DNA of 62,352 nucleotides from Syntrophaceae bacterium UBA2210. Its GTDB lineage: Bacteria > Desulfobacterota > Syntrophia > Syntrophales > UBA2210. Where the stretch lies: positions 153 through 62,504 of the forward strand of contig DCUQ01000042.1 in the NCBI GenBank assembly GCA_002327865.1. Direction: 5' to 3'. How positions within the stretch are numbered: the stretch's first letter is position 1; the number at the start of each line of letters is the position of its first letter. Positions 8,464 through 17,423 of this stretch are shown one piece after another. Under the pieces are notes generated by a model. That model ran no database searches, had not been told where the DNA came from, and worked only from the letters and a program-made list of their open reading frames with translations. The position numbers and the translations under genes are program-made.

Positions 8464-8715
8464 TTGAAAATGGAAACGAACGTAATACCCCTGCCGATGG
8501 CGTCATCGGGGAAAAGAATAAAAATATCGTCTTTTGCCGGCGGCCGAGGGATGCAGGAGCGGTTATTCAGCATGGGGCTGGTCCCGGGATCGGAGATCGA
8601 GATTATACAAAAAGGAGCCCCGGGACCCTTCATAATAACGGTTAAAGGATCGCGCCTGGCGATAGGTGCTGGAATAGCGGAGAGAATCATGGTCTCGGAG
8701 AATGGACTCTGCTGA
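8464..8715 (+). CDS. feoA: FeoA-domain protein
   Basis: 83 residues. Small SH3-like protein of the ferrous iron transport family: residues 25-80 follow the pattern GGRGMQERLFSMGLVPGSEIEIIQKGAPGP...GSRLAIGAGIAERIMV. The best start is TTG at 8464, nine bases after AAAGGAG; ATG at 8470 is in the same frame. No feoB is present downstream, so this is an orphan FeoA, possibly acting on a FeoB encoded elsewhere or as a free regulator. Confidence 0.85.
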   Translation: MKMETNVIPLPMASSGKRIKISSFAGGRGMQERLFSMGLVPGSEIEIIQKGAPGPFIITVKGSRLAIGAGIAERIMVSENGLC

Positions 8716-8828
8716 CAGTTAACATTTCCGATAAGTGGCTGCCCGGTACAGCCTTTAAGCATCTTTGCTTGTTCCGGAAAGCTAATAAGGGTCTGTTGCA
8801 CAAAAACTCCGATGCGGGGGTAATACTG

Positions 8829-9437
8829 ATGAAACTCAAATACGAATGCAATCGTCGCGAAAAACAGGGACATAAGAGCGGGTCGAGCAGTTTTCACATG
8901 CACGATCCGGAGGCTGTTTTTGACTTGCTTGCTCTGAAAAAAGGAGACTGTTTCCTTGATCTGGGTTGTGGCCCGGGTGATTATTCCCTCGAAGCATCCA
9001 GGTTTGTCGGGAATACCGGCGTGGTTTATTCCTTGGACAGGTCCGAATTACTCATCAACAATCTGAAACGGAGGGTCGCTGAGGAGGGTATTATGAACTT
9101 AGTTGCGATGGTCGCCGACGCTACGAGGCGATTACCGATCGAAGATGGGTGTGTCGACATATGCCTTGTAGCAACCGCTCTTCATATTCCGGGTATTACC
9201 AGGAACGCGGAAGCTTTGTGTAACGAAATACGTCGTGTTCTGAAACCGGATGGCCGCCTGGCGATTATTGAATGCCACAAAGAGGATGTGTCTTTCGGCC
9301 CGCCGCAACATATGCGTCTTTCGCCGGAAGATTCGGAAGGCCTGATAACCCGCTATGGATTTAAAAAGACCGGAATAATCGATCTTGGTTATAATTACAT
9401 GATTCAATTCGGCGTCTGCAGAGATAACGATAAATAA
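8829..9437 (+). CDS. Class I SAM-dependent methyltransferase
   Basis: 202 residues from the ATG at 8829; the frame is open a further 20 codons upstream. Motif I is LDLGCGPGD (about residues 43-51), motif II is the acid in VYSLDRS, and post-I VADATRRLPIEDGCVDIC is typical. The domain spans nearly the whole protein, with an N-terminal KYECNRREKQGH stretch that carries one Cys and basic residues. It follows feoA by 113 bases on the same strand. Substrate unknown; the overall shape is that of UbiE/COQ5-like small-molecule methyltransferases. Confidence 0.8.
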   Translation: MKLKYECNRREKQGHKSGSSSFHMHDPEAVFDLLALKKGDCFLDLGCGPGDYSLEASRFVGNTGVVYSLDRSELLINNLKRRVAEEGIMNLVAMVADATRRLPIEDGCVDICLVATALHIPGITRNAEALCNEIRRVLKPDGRLAIIECHKEDVSFGPPQHMRLSPEDSEGLITRYGFKKTGIIDLGYNYMIQFGVCRDNDK

Positions 9438-9523
9438 TTACGGCGATGAAAATGGCCTGAAGCTTTTGCCACAACCACACCTGTCGTACATGTTATTGCT
9501 ACGGCGATTAAACATATTAAATG

Positions 9524-9716
9524 TCATGCCGGACCCCGATAAGCCTGCCCCGTACTTGATACGGGGTTTACCCCGCACTCGATACGGGGTCTGCACCGTA
9601 CTCGATACGGTGGCATCCAGGTTCATTCTGGATTCCGGTTTTCACCGGAATGACGATAAAAAACCTGAATACCGGCTTGGTCGTCATCCCGGACTCCGAT
9701 CCGGGACGGTATGACG
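9524..9716. repeat. Cluster of palindromic intergenic repeats
   Basis: This fills most of the 362-base gap between the methyltransferase and gcvT, which converge. Three tandem hairpins repeat every 23 bases: CCCCGTACTTGATACGGGG at 9548-9566, CCCCGCACTCGATACGGGG at 9571-9589 and CACCGTACTCGATACGGTG at 9594-9612. Then come ATTCCGGT/ACCGGAAT (9632-9651) and CCCGGA/TCCGGG (9688-9705), the latter after GTCAT. This is the look of dispersed REP-like elements between convergent genes. In the third unit the outer bases changed on both sides so that pairing is kept. Confidence 0.8.
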
Positions 9717-9799
9717 GAGTCTTTCCTGTTTTCCCGGGGTAACGGACCGGAATTACGGCTTTGACATATATTTTTGACGGAGTAATAAGGGCGTTTTTA

Positions 9800-11083
9800 T
9801 CACCAACCTACGTTTTTGATCGCTTTGTGCGCCGTCCGGTCGGGTCGTATATCTTTCACGATTGCTACTTGTATCGTTCGCCTGTCATCCTTCAATTCCA
9901 CCGTGTCTCCGGGGAGGAGTTTTTTTGTCACCTTTATAAACCCGCAGGATAGTCCTTTCGGGTTGAATCCTTCCGGTTTGTCCGGGCTGGCTATGCTGTA
10001 TATCATTCCCTCCACCCGGCCTATGGCCATGTCGGTCACGCAGGTCAGGACAACGCCTATCTCTTCCCCGCCGGAGTCTATTACGACCGTTGAATCGCCG
10101 GGTGAAACCTTGCGCAGATCAAATCCCACGAACGGGCAGGTGTATTCCGGTTTTTTGATTTTTTTAAGGGCTTCGGAGCCGATAAATCTCTTTGTGAAAT
10201 CCGTTTGATCACTGTTGAAGGGGAGGGCAAAGCTCCATGGATTATTGATGAACGGCCATGAACCGATATCCTGGTGGGAAAGGGGAAGCATTGCGCCCGT
10301 TCTCAAAGAGTCGCGCGCTGCCAGACCGCATACCGTAAGATCGATTTTTTCCCCTGCCTCTAGCGCCATTTCCCAGACTTGCAAGGTTTTACCGGGTGCC
10401 GTGAATATTTCAAACCCGAACTCGCCGGTATAACCGGTACGCGACAGCATGATGGAGGTACCGTCCAAAAGATATACGGGATCAAGGGGGGAGAGAGATT
10501 CATCAAAGAACCCCTTAAAACTGAAAAATACCATCCTGTCGAACACGGCTTCCGGTTCTTTAAGCATCCCCGCCAATACCCGGGCGGAAAGGGGACCCTG
10601 TATGTCCATCTTGCCGACCTTGTCGGTCAGATCGTGGATTTCGACATTCGACCCGGCAGCCCGATTTTTCAAGTGATGGGTGATCTGTTCCCCCATTCCG
10701 GCATTAACGACTACCATGTATTTCCCGGATGCCAGCTGTGAGACGATGGCGTCATCCATTACATGTCCCTGATCGTTTAAAAAGGCTCCGTAGGCGCATC
10801 TTCCCGGGATAAGCGATGTTTTGTCTTTTCCTATGCACGCGTCCATATTCTTGGTGAAACAGGTCTGCAGAAGTGCCAGCGCATCCGGACCTTCAACCAT
10901 GATAACCGACATGTGACTCGTGTCGAAAATTCCGGCGCTCGATATGACGGCGAGGTGTTCCCTTTTTGCCCCTGAAGCATACCACAACGGCATCTCATAT
11001 CCGCCGAATATCGCCATGTTGGCATCGTGTTTCCGGTGCCAGTCGTGAAGAGGGGTCTTTTTGAAGTGTTCTCTACTCGCCAT
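9800..11083 (-). CDS. gcvT: Aminomethyltransferase, GcvT family (long form)
   Basis: 427 residues, longer than the usual 360-370. The family pattern is clear: TPLHDWHRKHDANMAIFGGYEMPLWY at the N-terminus, GIFDTSHMSVIMVEGPDA, RTGYTGEFGFEIF and the final IVKDIRPDRTAHKAI. The T protein releases ammonia and gives methylene-tetrahydrofolate from aminomethyl-lipoyl-GcvH. It is not in the gcvH-gcvPA-gcvPB-lipA operon 2.4 kb away but overlaps nadB by 11 bases. Because of the divergence and length it could also serve another folate-linked demethylation; no other gcvT is in the window, so GcvT is the simplest reading. Confidence 0.8.
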   Translation of the reverse strand: MASREHFKKTPLHDWHRKHDANMAIFGGYEMPLWYASGAKREHLAVISSAGIFDTSHMSVIMVEGPDALALLQTCFTKNMDACIGKDKTSLIPGRCAYGAFLNDQGHVMDDAIVSQLASGKYMVVVNAGMGEQITHHLKNRAAGSNVEIHDLTDKVGKMDIQGPLSARVLAGMLKEPEAVFDRMVFFSFKGFFDESLSPLDPVYLLDGTSIMLSRTGYTGEFGFEIFTAPGKTLQVWEMALEAGEKIDLTVCGLAARDSLRTGAMLPLSHQDIGSWPFINNPWSFALPFNSDQTDFTKRFIGSEALKKIKKPEYTCPFVGFDLRKVSPGDSTVVIDSGGEEIGVVLTCVTDMAIGRVEGMIYSIASPDKPEGFNPKGLSCGFIKVTKKLLPGDTVELKDDRRTIQVAIVKDIRPDRTAHKAIKNVGW

Positions 11084-12704
11084 CCGGTTTTCTTTTCCCC
11101 CAGTCTTTCTTTATCACGGTATCTTTCAACCAGTCGACATCGTCTTTTTCGGGATAATCGAGATTATAGTGAAGTCCACGGCTTTCTTTCCTGAGGCGCG
11201 AACACTCGATAATGATTTCCGCCACGGTAGCGATATTGCGCAATTCGAGCAGATTGGTAGTTATGGTAAAATTACGGTAGTATTCTTCTATTTCCCTTTC
11301 GATCATATCGATCCGCCGCTTCGCCCGTTCCAGTCTTTTGTCGGACCGTACTATTCCCACGTAGTTCCACATGCACATCCTGATTTCATCCCAGTTATGC
11401 GAGACAACTATTGATTCGTCACTTTCGGTTGCACCCTTCGGGTCCCACGGAGGGATCGGGGTGGAATCTTTCGCGACCGAGGGCAGAAGTTCAGAGACTT
11501 TCAGGAATGCTCTATGCGCGAACACAAGGGCCTCCAGGAGCGAATTGCTCGCGAGACGATTTGCGCCGTGAAGCCCGGTACATGCTACCTCCCCGAACGC
11601 GAAAAGTCCTTCGATGCTGGTCTGGCCGAGAGAATCTACCAGTACGCCTCCACACTGGTAATGGGCCGCAGGTACTACCGGTATCGGATCTACAGCCATA
11701 TCGATGCCGAATTCGAGACACTGATTGTAAATAAACGGGAACCGCTTGATCAGGAATTCCCTGTCCCTGTGCGTAATATCCAGGAGAACATATTCGTCTC
11801 CCCACTTTTTCAGTTCCGTATCGATTGCCTGGGCGACGATATCCCGCGGGGCCAGCGCTCCCATCGGGTGATATTTCTCCATGAATGGCGATCCGTTTTT
11901 GAGCCTCAGTACGGCTCCTTCACCCCTCACGGCCTCGCTGATGAGAAAGGACTTTGCTTCGGGATGATACAGGCAGGTGGGATGGAATTGAATGAATTCC
12001 ATATTTGCGATCCTGGCGCCTCTCCTGTATGCCATAGCCACGCCATCCCCCGTGGCGATATCGGGGTTTGTTGTAATCAGATAGACTTTTCCCGACCCCC
12101 CTGTGGCGAGTATGACAAATTTTGCCCTGAAAGTATGGACGATGTTTTTGCTCACATCGAGAACATACGCACCGATACACCTGTCGTTTTTATCTTTATG
12201 GCCGGTAAGTTTTGACCTGCATATAAGATCTATTGAAAAGAAATTCTCGTAGATGGTTATGTTTTTCTTTGAAGCGGCTTTCTCGATCAGCGCTCTTTCT
12301 ATTTCTCTGCCGGTGAGGTCCTCGGCGTGAAGGACCCTTCTGCAACTGTGTCCTCCTTCTCTCCCAAGGTCGTAGGTGTCCGTTTCGTTGTCTCCGGTCT
12401 TTGTAAAGTTCACACCCCACTCGATCAGTTCGCCGATCCTTTCGGGACCTTCCTTTATAACGAAGTTTACCACGTCTTTCTTGCAGATTCCCGCTCCGCT
12501 CTTCAAGGTGTCCCTTATATGAAACTCGAAGCAGTCATCACTGTCGGTAACGGCTGCGATTCCCCCCTGTGCATAGTTCGTATTCGATTCGACCTTGTTT
12601 TTTTTCGTGACGACAGCAACGCTTCCCAGTTCAGATGCCTTTATTGCGAAGGACAGTCCCGCTATACCGCTACCAAGTACAAGGAAATCGCATTCTTTTT
12701 CCAT
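11073..12704 (-). CDS. nadB: L-aspartate oxidase
   Basis: 543 residues from the ATG at 12704; upstream in-frame codons lack a binding site. The FAD motif FLVLGSGIAG is at residues 8-17, and SNTNYAQGGIAAV has the NadB-type sequence with no covalent-FAD histidine. HEGGHSC-type and GLHGANRLASNSLLE segments follow, and the C-terminal helical domain ends SRGLHYNLDYPEKD. It oxidises aspartate to iminoaspartate for NAD synthesis, with fumarate as the likely acceptor without oxygen. nadA and nadC are not nearby. Confidence 0.92.
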   Translation of the reverse strand: MEKECDFLVLGSGIAGLSFAIKASELGSVAVVTKKNKVESNTNYAQGGIAAVTDSDDCFEFHIRDTLKSGAGICKKDVVNFVIKEGPERIGELIEWGVNFTKTGDNETDTYDLGREGGHSCRRVLHAEDLTGREIERALIEKAASKKNITIYENFFSIDLICRSKLTGHKDKNDRCIGAYVLDVSKNIVHTFRAKFVILATGGSGKVYLITTNPDIATGDGVAMAYRRGARIANMEFIQFHPTCLYHPEAKSFLISEAVRGEGAVLRLKNGSPFMEKYHPMGALAPRDIVAQAIDTELKKWGDEYVLLDITHRDREFLIKRFPFIYNQCLEFGIDMAVDPIPVVPAAHYQCGGVLVDSLGQTSIEGLFAFGEVACTGLHGANRLASNSLLEALVFAHRAFLKVSELLPSVAKDSTPIPPWDPKGATESDESIVVSHNWDEIRMCMWNYVGIVRSDKRLERAKRRIDMIEREIEEYYRNFTITTNLLELRNIATVAEIIIECSRLRKESRGLHYNLDYPEKDDVDWLKDTVIKKDWGKRKPDGE

Positions 12705-12826
12705 TCTTACAGCCCCGGTTTTATATTTACAAACAGCCAGCTTTCCTATATATCCCTTCGGTACCAAGTTGCAAGTTCAAAATCAGAACATGCACAGGGG
12801 AAGAGGCAGGCTATCAGGGAGGAAGA

Positions 12827-13825
12827 ATGCTCGTATTAGGTATAGAGTCTTCATGTGACGAGACTGCGGCGGCAGTGGTTTCCGACGGCACCGGCGCGCT
12901 CTCCAATGTAATAGCATCACAGATAGATATACACGGCAGGTATGGCGGTGTCGTTCCTGAAATCGCGTCCAGAAAGCACATGGAGGCGATCATACCTGTG
13001 ACATGCCAGGCTCTGGACGACGCGGGCGTATCGATGGAAGAGATAGAAGGTATTGCCGTAACGAGAGGTCCCGGTCTTGTGGGATCCCTGCTTGTCGGGT
13101 TGTCGGCTGCGAAGGCGATGGCATTCGCCGGCGATATACCATTTGTCGGAGTGAACCACATAGAGGGCCATATCGCGGCCATATTTCTGAGCGAACGACG
13201 GCCCGATTTTCCCTTTGTCGCGCTGGTAGTGTCCGGGGGACATACGCATATATATCTTGTCAGGGATTTCGGTAATTTTCAGATACTGGGACAGACGAGA
13301 GACGATGCGGCCGGAGAGGCTTTCGACAAGGCGGCAAGGATGCTGGATCTGGGGTATCCCGGGGGAGTGGTCATCGACAGGCTGGCAAAAAATGGGGATC
13401 CTGCGGCCATAGCTTTTCCCCGTGCAATGAAGGGAAACGTCGATTTCAGTTTCAGCGGCCTGAAGACAGCGCTGCTTAACTATATAAAAAACAGGAAAAC
13501 CCCTATTTCCACGGACGAACTTCCCGATATCGCCGCAAGTTATCAGGAAGCCATTGTAGATGTGCTTGTCGAAAAGACGCTTCAGGCCGCCCGGGATGCA
13601 TCCGTGCCGAGAGTCGTGGTTTGCGGCGGCGTTGCCTCGAACAACCGGTTGAGAAAATCGTTTTTCGAAACAGGAGAAAAAACGGGGATAGAGATATTCG
13701 TTCCGCCGCCTGTTTTCTGCACCGATAACGCGGCAATGATAGCCGTTGCAGGTAACAATCTGCTCTGCCGCGGCAAAAGAGACTCGTTCGATCTGAACGC
13801 GGTGTCAAGATGGCCGCTCGATTGA
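12827..13825 (+). CDS. tsaD: tRNA N6-threonylcarbamoyladenosine transferase TsaD
   Basis: 332 residues. It starts MLVLGIESSCDETAAAVV, as TsaD does, after AGGGAGGAAGA. Metal-binding H111 and H115 are in NHIEGHIAA, and SGGHTHIYLV and AGEAFDKAARMLDLGYPGG are family signatures. With TsaB, TsaC and TsaE it makes t6A at position 37 of ANN-decoding tRNAs. It is divergent from nadB with a 122-base gap and is followed by rsmA. Confidence 0.96.
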   Translation: MLVLGIESSCDETAAAVVSDGTGALSNVIASQIDIHGRYGGVVPEIASRKHMEAIIPVTCQALDDAGVSMEEIEGIAVTRGPGLVGSLLVGLSAAKAMAFAGDIPFVGVNHIEGHIAAIFLSERRPDFPFVALVVSGGHTHIYLVRDFGNFQILGQTRDDAAGEAFDKAARMLDLGYPGGVVIDRLAKNGDPAAIAFPRAMKGNVDFSFSGLKTALLNYIKNRKTPISTDELPDIAASYQEAIVDVLVEKTLQAARDASVPRVVVCGGVASNNRLRKSFFETGEKTGIEIFVPPPVFCTDNAAMIAVAGNNLLCRGKRDSFDLNAVSRWPLD

Positions 13826-13898
13826 GTTTTCGTGTGGCGACTCGTTCGATATATGTTTCATTTGTTGCGTGGAAATTGCAGGCAAGGCAAACAAAGAG

Positions 13899-14747
13899 AT
13901 GGAATCTCCCCTGAAAACCCTCAGAAAATATAATATACGCCCCGTAAAACGCCTCGGACAATCGTTTCTCGTGGATAATAACATAACCTGCCGTATAGTC
14001 GAAGCTTCCGGGATCGGCGGTGACGATACCGTGGTCGAGATCGGGGCCGGGCTGGGCGTTATGACTGCGATGATCGCGGCGAGGGCAAAAAGGGTAATAG
14101 CCCTTGAAATAGATCCGAAGCTTGTCGATGTCCTGAATGAGGAATTGAAAACGATATCCAATGTCGAGATCGTTCACACGGATGTTCTCCGCTACGACTT
14201 TTCTTCACCATCGGGTGGAAAGGGCAGGATAAAGGTTATCGGGAATATTCCATACAATGTATCGTCGCAGATACTCTTCAGGATGATCGAATTCATGGAT
14301 CATATTTCCTCGGCGACGTTTATGTTTCAGAAAGAGGTCGCAGACAGGGTGGCTTCGCCGCCGGGAACGAAAGAATACGGTATACTTTCGGTTATCATCG
14401 CTATGTATGCGGAGATCTCGAAAATTATGACGGTCTCTTCATCCTGCTTTTACCCGAAGCCGAAAGTGGATTCCACGGTTTTAAGGATCGACATGCGTAA
14501 AAGTCCCCTTTTTGCCTTTCCCGGTCGTGCCCTGTTCGTCGAGACCGTAAAGGCGGCCTTCTCGCAGAGAAGAAAAACCATCGCCAACAACCTCAAGGGC
14601 ATGGATGCCCTGCGTTCAAAGAAACCGGATATCCCCATGCTTCTAGCCGAAGCCGGAATAGACGGTCAACGAAGGGGAGAAACGCTGACCGTGGAAGAGT
14701 TCGGCAGATTAGCGGAGACGATTTCCCTTTGGAGATGCAGTCGATAA
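13899..14747 (+). CDS. rsmA: 16S rRNA (adenine1518-N6/adenine1519-N6)-dimethyltransferase
   Basis: 282 residues from the ATG at 13899; a GTG at 13869 in the same frame is possible. RPVKRLGQSFLVD is the KsgA N-terminal signature, motif I is VVEIGAGLG (45-53) and motif IV is NIPY (116-119). The C-terminal domain has FYPKPKVDSTVLR and AFSQRRKTI. It dimethylates two adenines in helix 45 of 16S rRNA during 30S maturation. It lies 73 bases after tsaD on the same strand. Confidence 0.95.
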   Translation: MESPLKTLRKYNIRPVKRLGQSFLVDNNITCRIVEASGIGGDDTVVEIGAGLGVMTAMIAARAKRVIALEIDPKLVDVLNEELKTISNVEIVHTDVLRYDFSSPSGGKGRIKVIGNIPYNVSSQILFRMIEFMDHISSATFMFQKEVADRVASPPGTKEYGILSVIIAMYAEISKIMTVSSSCFYPKPKVDSTVLRIDMRKSPLFAFPGRALFVETVKAAFSQRRKTIANNLKGMDALRSKKPDIPMLLAEAGIDGQRRGETLTVEEFGRLAETISLWRCSR

Positions 14748-14753
14748 TCGGTA

Positions 14754-15992
14754 TCACCCCAGGAACAGATGTGCGAACACTTTCGCGTCTCCGATCATGT
14801 TGGATATCGCGCAACTCTCGTTAGGCTGATGAGCCATTCTGTTCATCTTGCCCCATGCCGCCACCGGATATCCTTTTTCCCTGAAGTGAGCTGCCACGGT
14901 ACCGCCTCCTATTCCCATGGGAGAAGCATCGACACCGTATACCTTCTTTATCGCCGTTTTGAGGGCGCCGACAACCGGGGCGTTTGTGTCCGTGGGTGAG
15001 GGAGCCTGAACGTATTGCACGGGTTCGATCTCTATCGAAACGCCGAATGCCCGCTCCACTTCATCGGCCATTGCGCGTATCTCTAAGATTACATCGGCAA
15101 GGTCGTACCTTGGCAGTATACGGCAGTCCATATGGAAGACATCCTCTCCGGGTATTGTATTTATATTGGAAACATTGGCGGTTTTGCTCGTAGGTTCGAA
15201 GGTGCTTGTATGGGGATAGTAGAGAGGATCGACCGCATCGAACATCCGGTAGAGTTCCCCAAGTTTTGTGACAAGGTGCGATGCGGCGACAAAAGCGTTT
15301 CTTCCTATTGAGGGTTCGCTCGCATGACACTGTATGCCGAGCGTCTTGAAGCGCAGCCACAGCAGACTCTTTTCCGCTACTTCTATCATCGTTCCCTTGC
15401 TGTTGCCGAAGTCGGGAACTACGATGATATCGTCCTTTCTGAATATCTTCTCATCGATATCGAGCAGGTGAACAACACCCTTTTTGCTGGATGTCTCCTC
15501 ATCGGCAACGAACGCGAGCCCTATGGAAAATCCGGGTGTTATACCTTCGTCCATGAAGGCTTTTGCCGCAAAAACAGACGCGACGAGATCCTGCTGGTTA
15601 TCCTCCGATCCCCTTCCGTATATCCTGCCGTCCTTCACATACGCCTTATAGGGATCGCTGCTCCACAGCTTTAATTCTCCCGGGGGAACCACATCCGTGT
15701 GGGTGAGAATCCATACTGTTCTTTCAGGATTACTTCCGGGGATATTCACAACGATATTGGGACGGCAGCGTGAAGAAACCCTGTCGTCGGGCGCATCGAA
15801 TCTACGGATATTGTCGAATCCGGCCTGTTTTAGATATTCCGTGAGATAGCCGGCTTTTTCGTATTCGCCGTCGCCGCCGTTTTCCGGCGCCAGTGCCGGT
15901 ATGGACGTGAGGGCGACCTGCAGCGCTATCATCTCGTTTTCGTAGGAATCTATCTTTTCTTCGATCTTTTTAATAATATTTCCGTTTGTCAT
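14754..15992 (-). CDS. M20-family metallopeptidase/deacylase
   Basis: 412 residues. The metal ligands of the family are visible: ILTHTDVVPPG (H98, D100), YGRGSEDNQQ (D131) and ADEETSS with the catalytic Glu pair. An ArgE/DapE-like dimerisation lid sits about residues 205-320. It hydrolyses an amide or peptide bond with two zinc ions; HTDVVP with RGSEDNQQ points to a carboxypeptidase/dipeptidase-like member rather than true DapE. It converges with rsmA and lies three bases from the M16 gene upstream of it, so it may act on peptides released by that pair. Confidence 0.85.
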   Translation of the reverse strand: MTNGNIIKKIEEKIDSYENEMIALQVALTSIPALAPENGGDGEYEKAGYLTEYLKQAGFDNIRRFDAPDDRVSSRCRPNIVVNIPGSNPERTVWILTHTDVVPPGELKLWSSDPYKAYVKDGRIYGRGSEDNQQDLVASVFAAKAFMDEGITPGFSIGLAFVADEETSSKKGVVHLLDIDEKIFRKDDIIVVPDFGNSKGTMIEVAEKSLLWLRFKTLGIQCHASEPSIGRNAFVAASHLVTKLGELYRMFDAVDPLYYPHTSTFEPTSKTANVSNINTIPGEDVFHMDCRILPRYDLADVILEIRAMADEVERAFGVSIEIEPVQYVQAPSPTDTNAPVVGALKTAIKKVYGVDASPMGIGGGTVAAHFREKGYPVAAWGKMNRMAHQPNESCAISNMIGDAKVFAHLFLG

Positions 15993-15995
15993 AAG

Positions 15996-17423
15996 TTAAT
16001 TTCCCTGATTTGTTTTATTGCTTTCCTCCCGGTTAAAGTTGCCGAATGAGGAAAGCGGCTTGTCGAATTCGTCTTTATTGCCCAGTACAAGGACAACCCT
16101 GTTTCTTCCTGAAAAATACCGCGTTGCGACGTCGATCAGATCATCCAGTCCTACCATTTCTATCTTCTCTTTATAAATTGCCAGGAAGTTTTCCGGAAGC
16201 CCGTCGAACTCCAGCATCATCTGACGCATGACTATACGGTTCGGCGTTTCGAAGGAAAAGATGAAATTATTTGCGATCGATTCCCTAGCCCAGGCAAGTT
16301 CCTCTTTCAACTCCGGCCCGCCGTTTTTCATGTTATCGAGAATTTTCGTCATGGCGGACAGGGCATCCATGGTAGAAGTCCCCTTTACCATGGCATAAGC
16401 TCCGAATATCCCGTACGTCGTACGGGGAGAATAAAAGCTCCCTGCGCTGTAGGCAAGGCCCAGCCTGTTTCGTATTTCAGCGAATATCCGCGAACGAAAT
16501 CCTCCGCTTCCCGTAATAAAATCGAGAACTTCAAACGCGTAATAATCGGGATCTTCTATCCCGGGCGCCGGCTGCCCCACGATTATAACAGACTGCGGCG
16601 TATCTTTATGGATGTAGTGCAGCGAAGCGCTCATAAGGGCCGGAGCAGGGGGAGCTTTTTCCGGACCGCCGGGGACATCCCAGCCCCCCAGATGGAACGT
16701 GATCTTTTCAAGCGCGTCCGCCTTCCTTATGTCGCCCGACAGTGCTATCATCACGTTGCGTGGTCGAAAAAACCGCTTGTAGAAGGCCGACAGATCATCC
16801 TGTTCTATTTGTCTTATCGATTCGACGGATGAGAGTCTCCCCCTCGGATCATCCTGGTACACCAGCCGTCGAAATTCCCTGAATGCTATTTTCTGCGGAT
16901 TATCGGATATCCTTTCGATCTCCTCCGTCGCGAGTGCTTTCGCGTTTTTCAACTTTTCCACGGCAAAAACAGGGTCTGTAAGGATATCGGAAAACACTCG
17001 CAATCCCGTGTCGACATCTTTTAGAGGAACAGACATGGAAACAGTAAACGAATCCGTTTCTACCGATACGTCCAGCTCTCCGGCGATGAAATCCAGCAGT
17101 TCGTCTATCTCATCGCCCGTCATCGATTTTGTTCCACCCGTGCGCATAACTGTTCCGGTAATTCCCGCCAGTCCTTCTTTCCCCGGTGGATCGTAAAAAG
17201 ACCCCGTTCGTATAACGGCGGATATGTTCACGAGGGGGATTTCGTGGTCTTCCAGCATGTAGAGTATGATGCCGTTCCCCGAGACTGTCCTCTGCGCTTC
17301 CGGAGGTTCAAAATGAAGCGGCGCGTACGCAATATCGTCCGGGTTGGTCGCCGGTGTGCCGTACCACGCACATGAAGAAAGAAGCAGAATAAAAACTGCC
17401 GCGCAGGTAATATATCTCCTCAT
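15996..17423 (-). CDS. M16-family peptidase partner, non-catalytic, lipoprotein
   Basis: 475 residues. Signal peptide with lipobox LLSSC (Cys18), so probably an outer-membrane-attached lipoprotein. The fold is that of an M16 processing peptidase, but the HxxEH site is replaced by GLAGITGTVMRTGGT. It keeps the other half of the site, RNRLGLAYSAGS, the Arg/Tyr pair that completes catalysis in two-chain M16B enzymes. It overlaps the catalytic gene by four bases, so the two should form a heterodimer. Confidence 0.85.
   Translation of the reverse strand: MRRYITCAAVFILLLSSCAWYGTPATNPDDIAYAPLHFEPPEAQRTVSGNGIILYMLEDHEIPLVNISAVIRTGSFYDPPGKEGLAGITGTVMRTGGTKSMTGDEIDELLDFIAGELDVSVETDSFTVSMSVPLKDVDTGLRVFSDILTDPVFAVEKLKNAKALATEEIERISDNPQKIAFREFRRLVYQDDPRGRLSSVESIRQIEQDDLSAFYKRFFRPRNVMIALSGDIRKADALEKITFHLGGWDVPGGPEKAPPAPALMSASLHYIHKDTPQSVIIVGQPAPGIEDPDYYAFEVLDFITGSGGFRSRIFAEIRNRLGLAYSAGSFYSPRTTYGIFGAYAMVKGTSTMDALSAMTKILDNMKNGGPELKEELAWARESIANNFIFSFETPNRIVMRQMMLEFDGLPENFLAIYKEKIEMVGLDDLIDVATRYFSGRNRVVLVLGNKDEFDKPLSSFGNFNREESNKTNQGN

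Noticed and set aside
9548..9612. CRISPR array
   Set aside because: Three 19-base palindromes with four-base gaps; there are no spacers of 25-40 bases and no cas genes.
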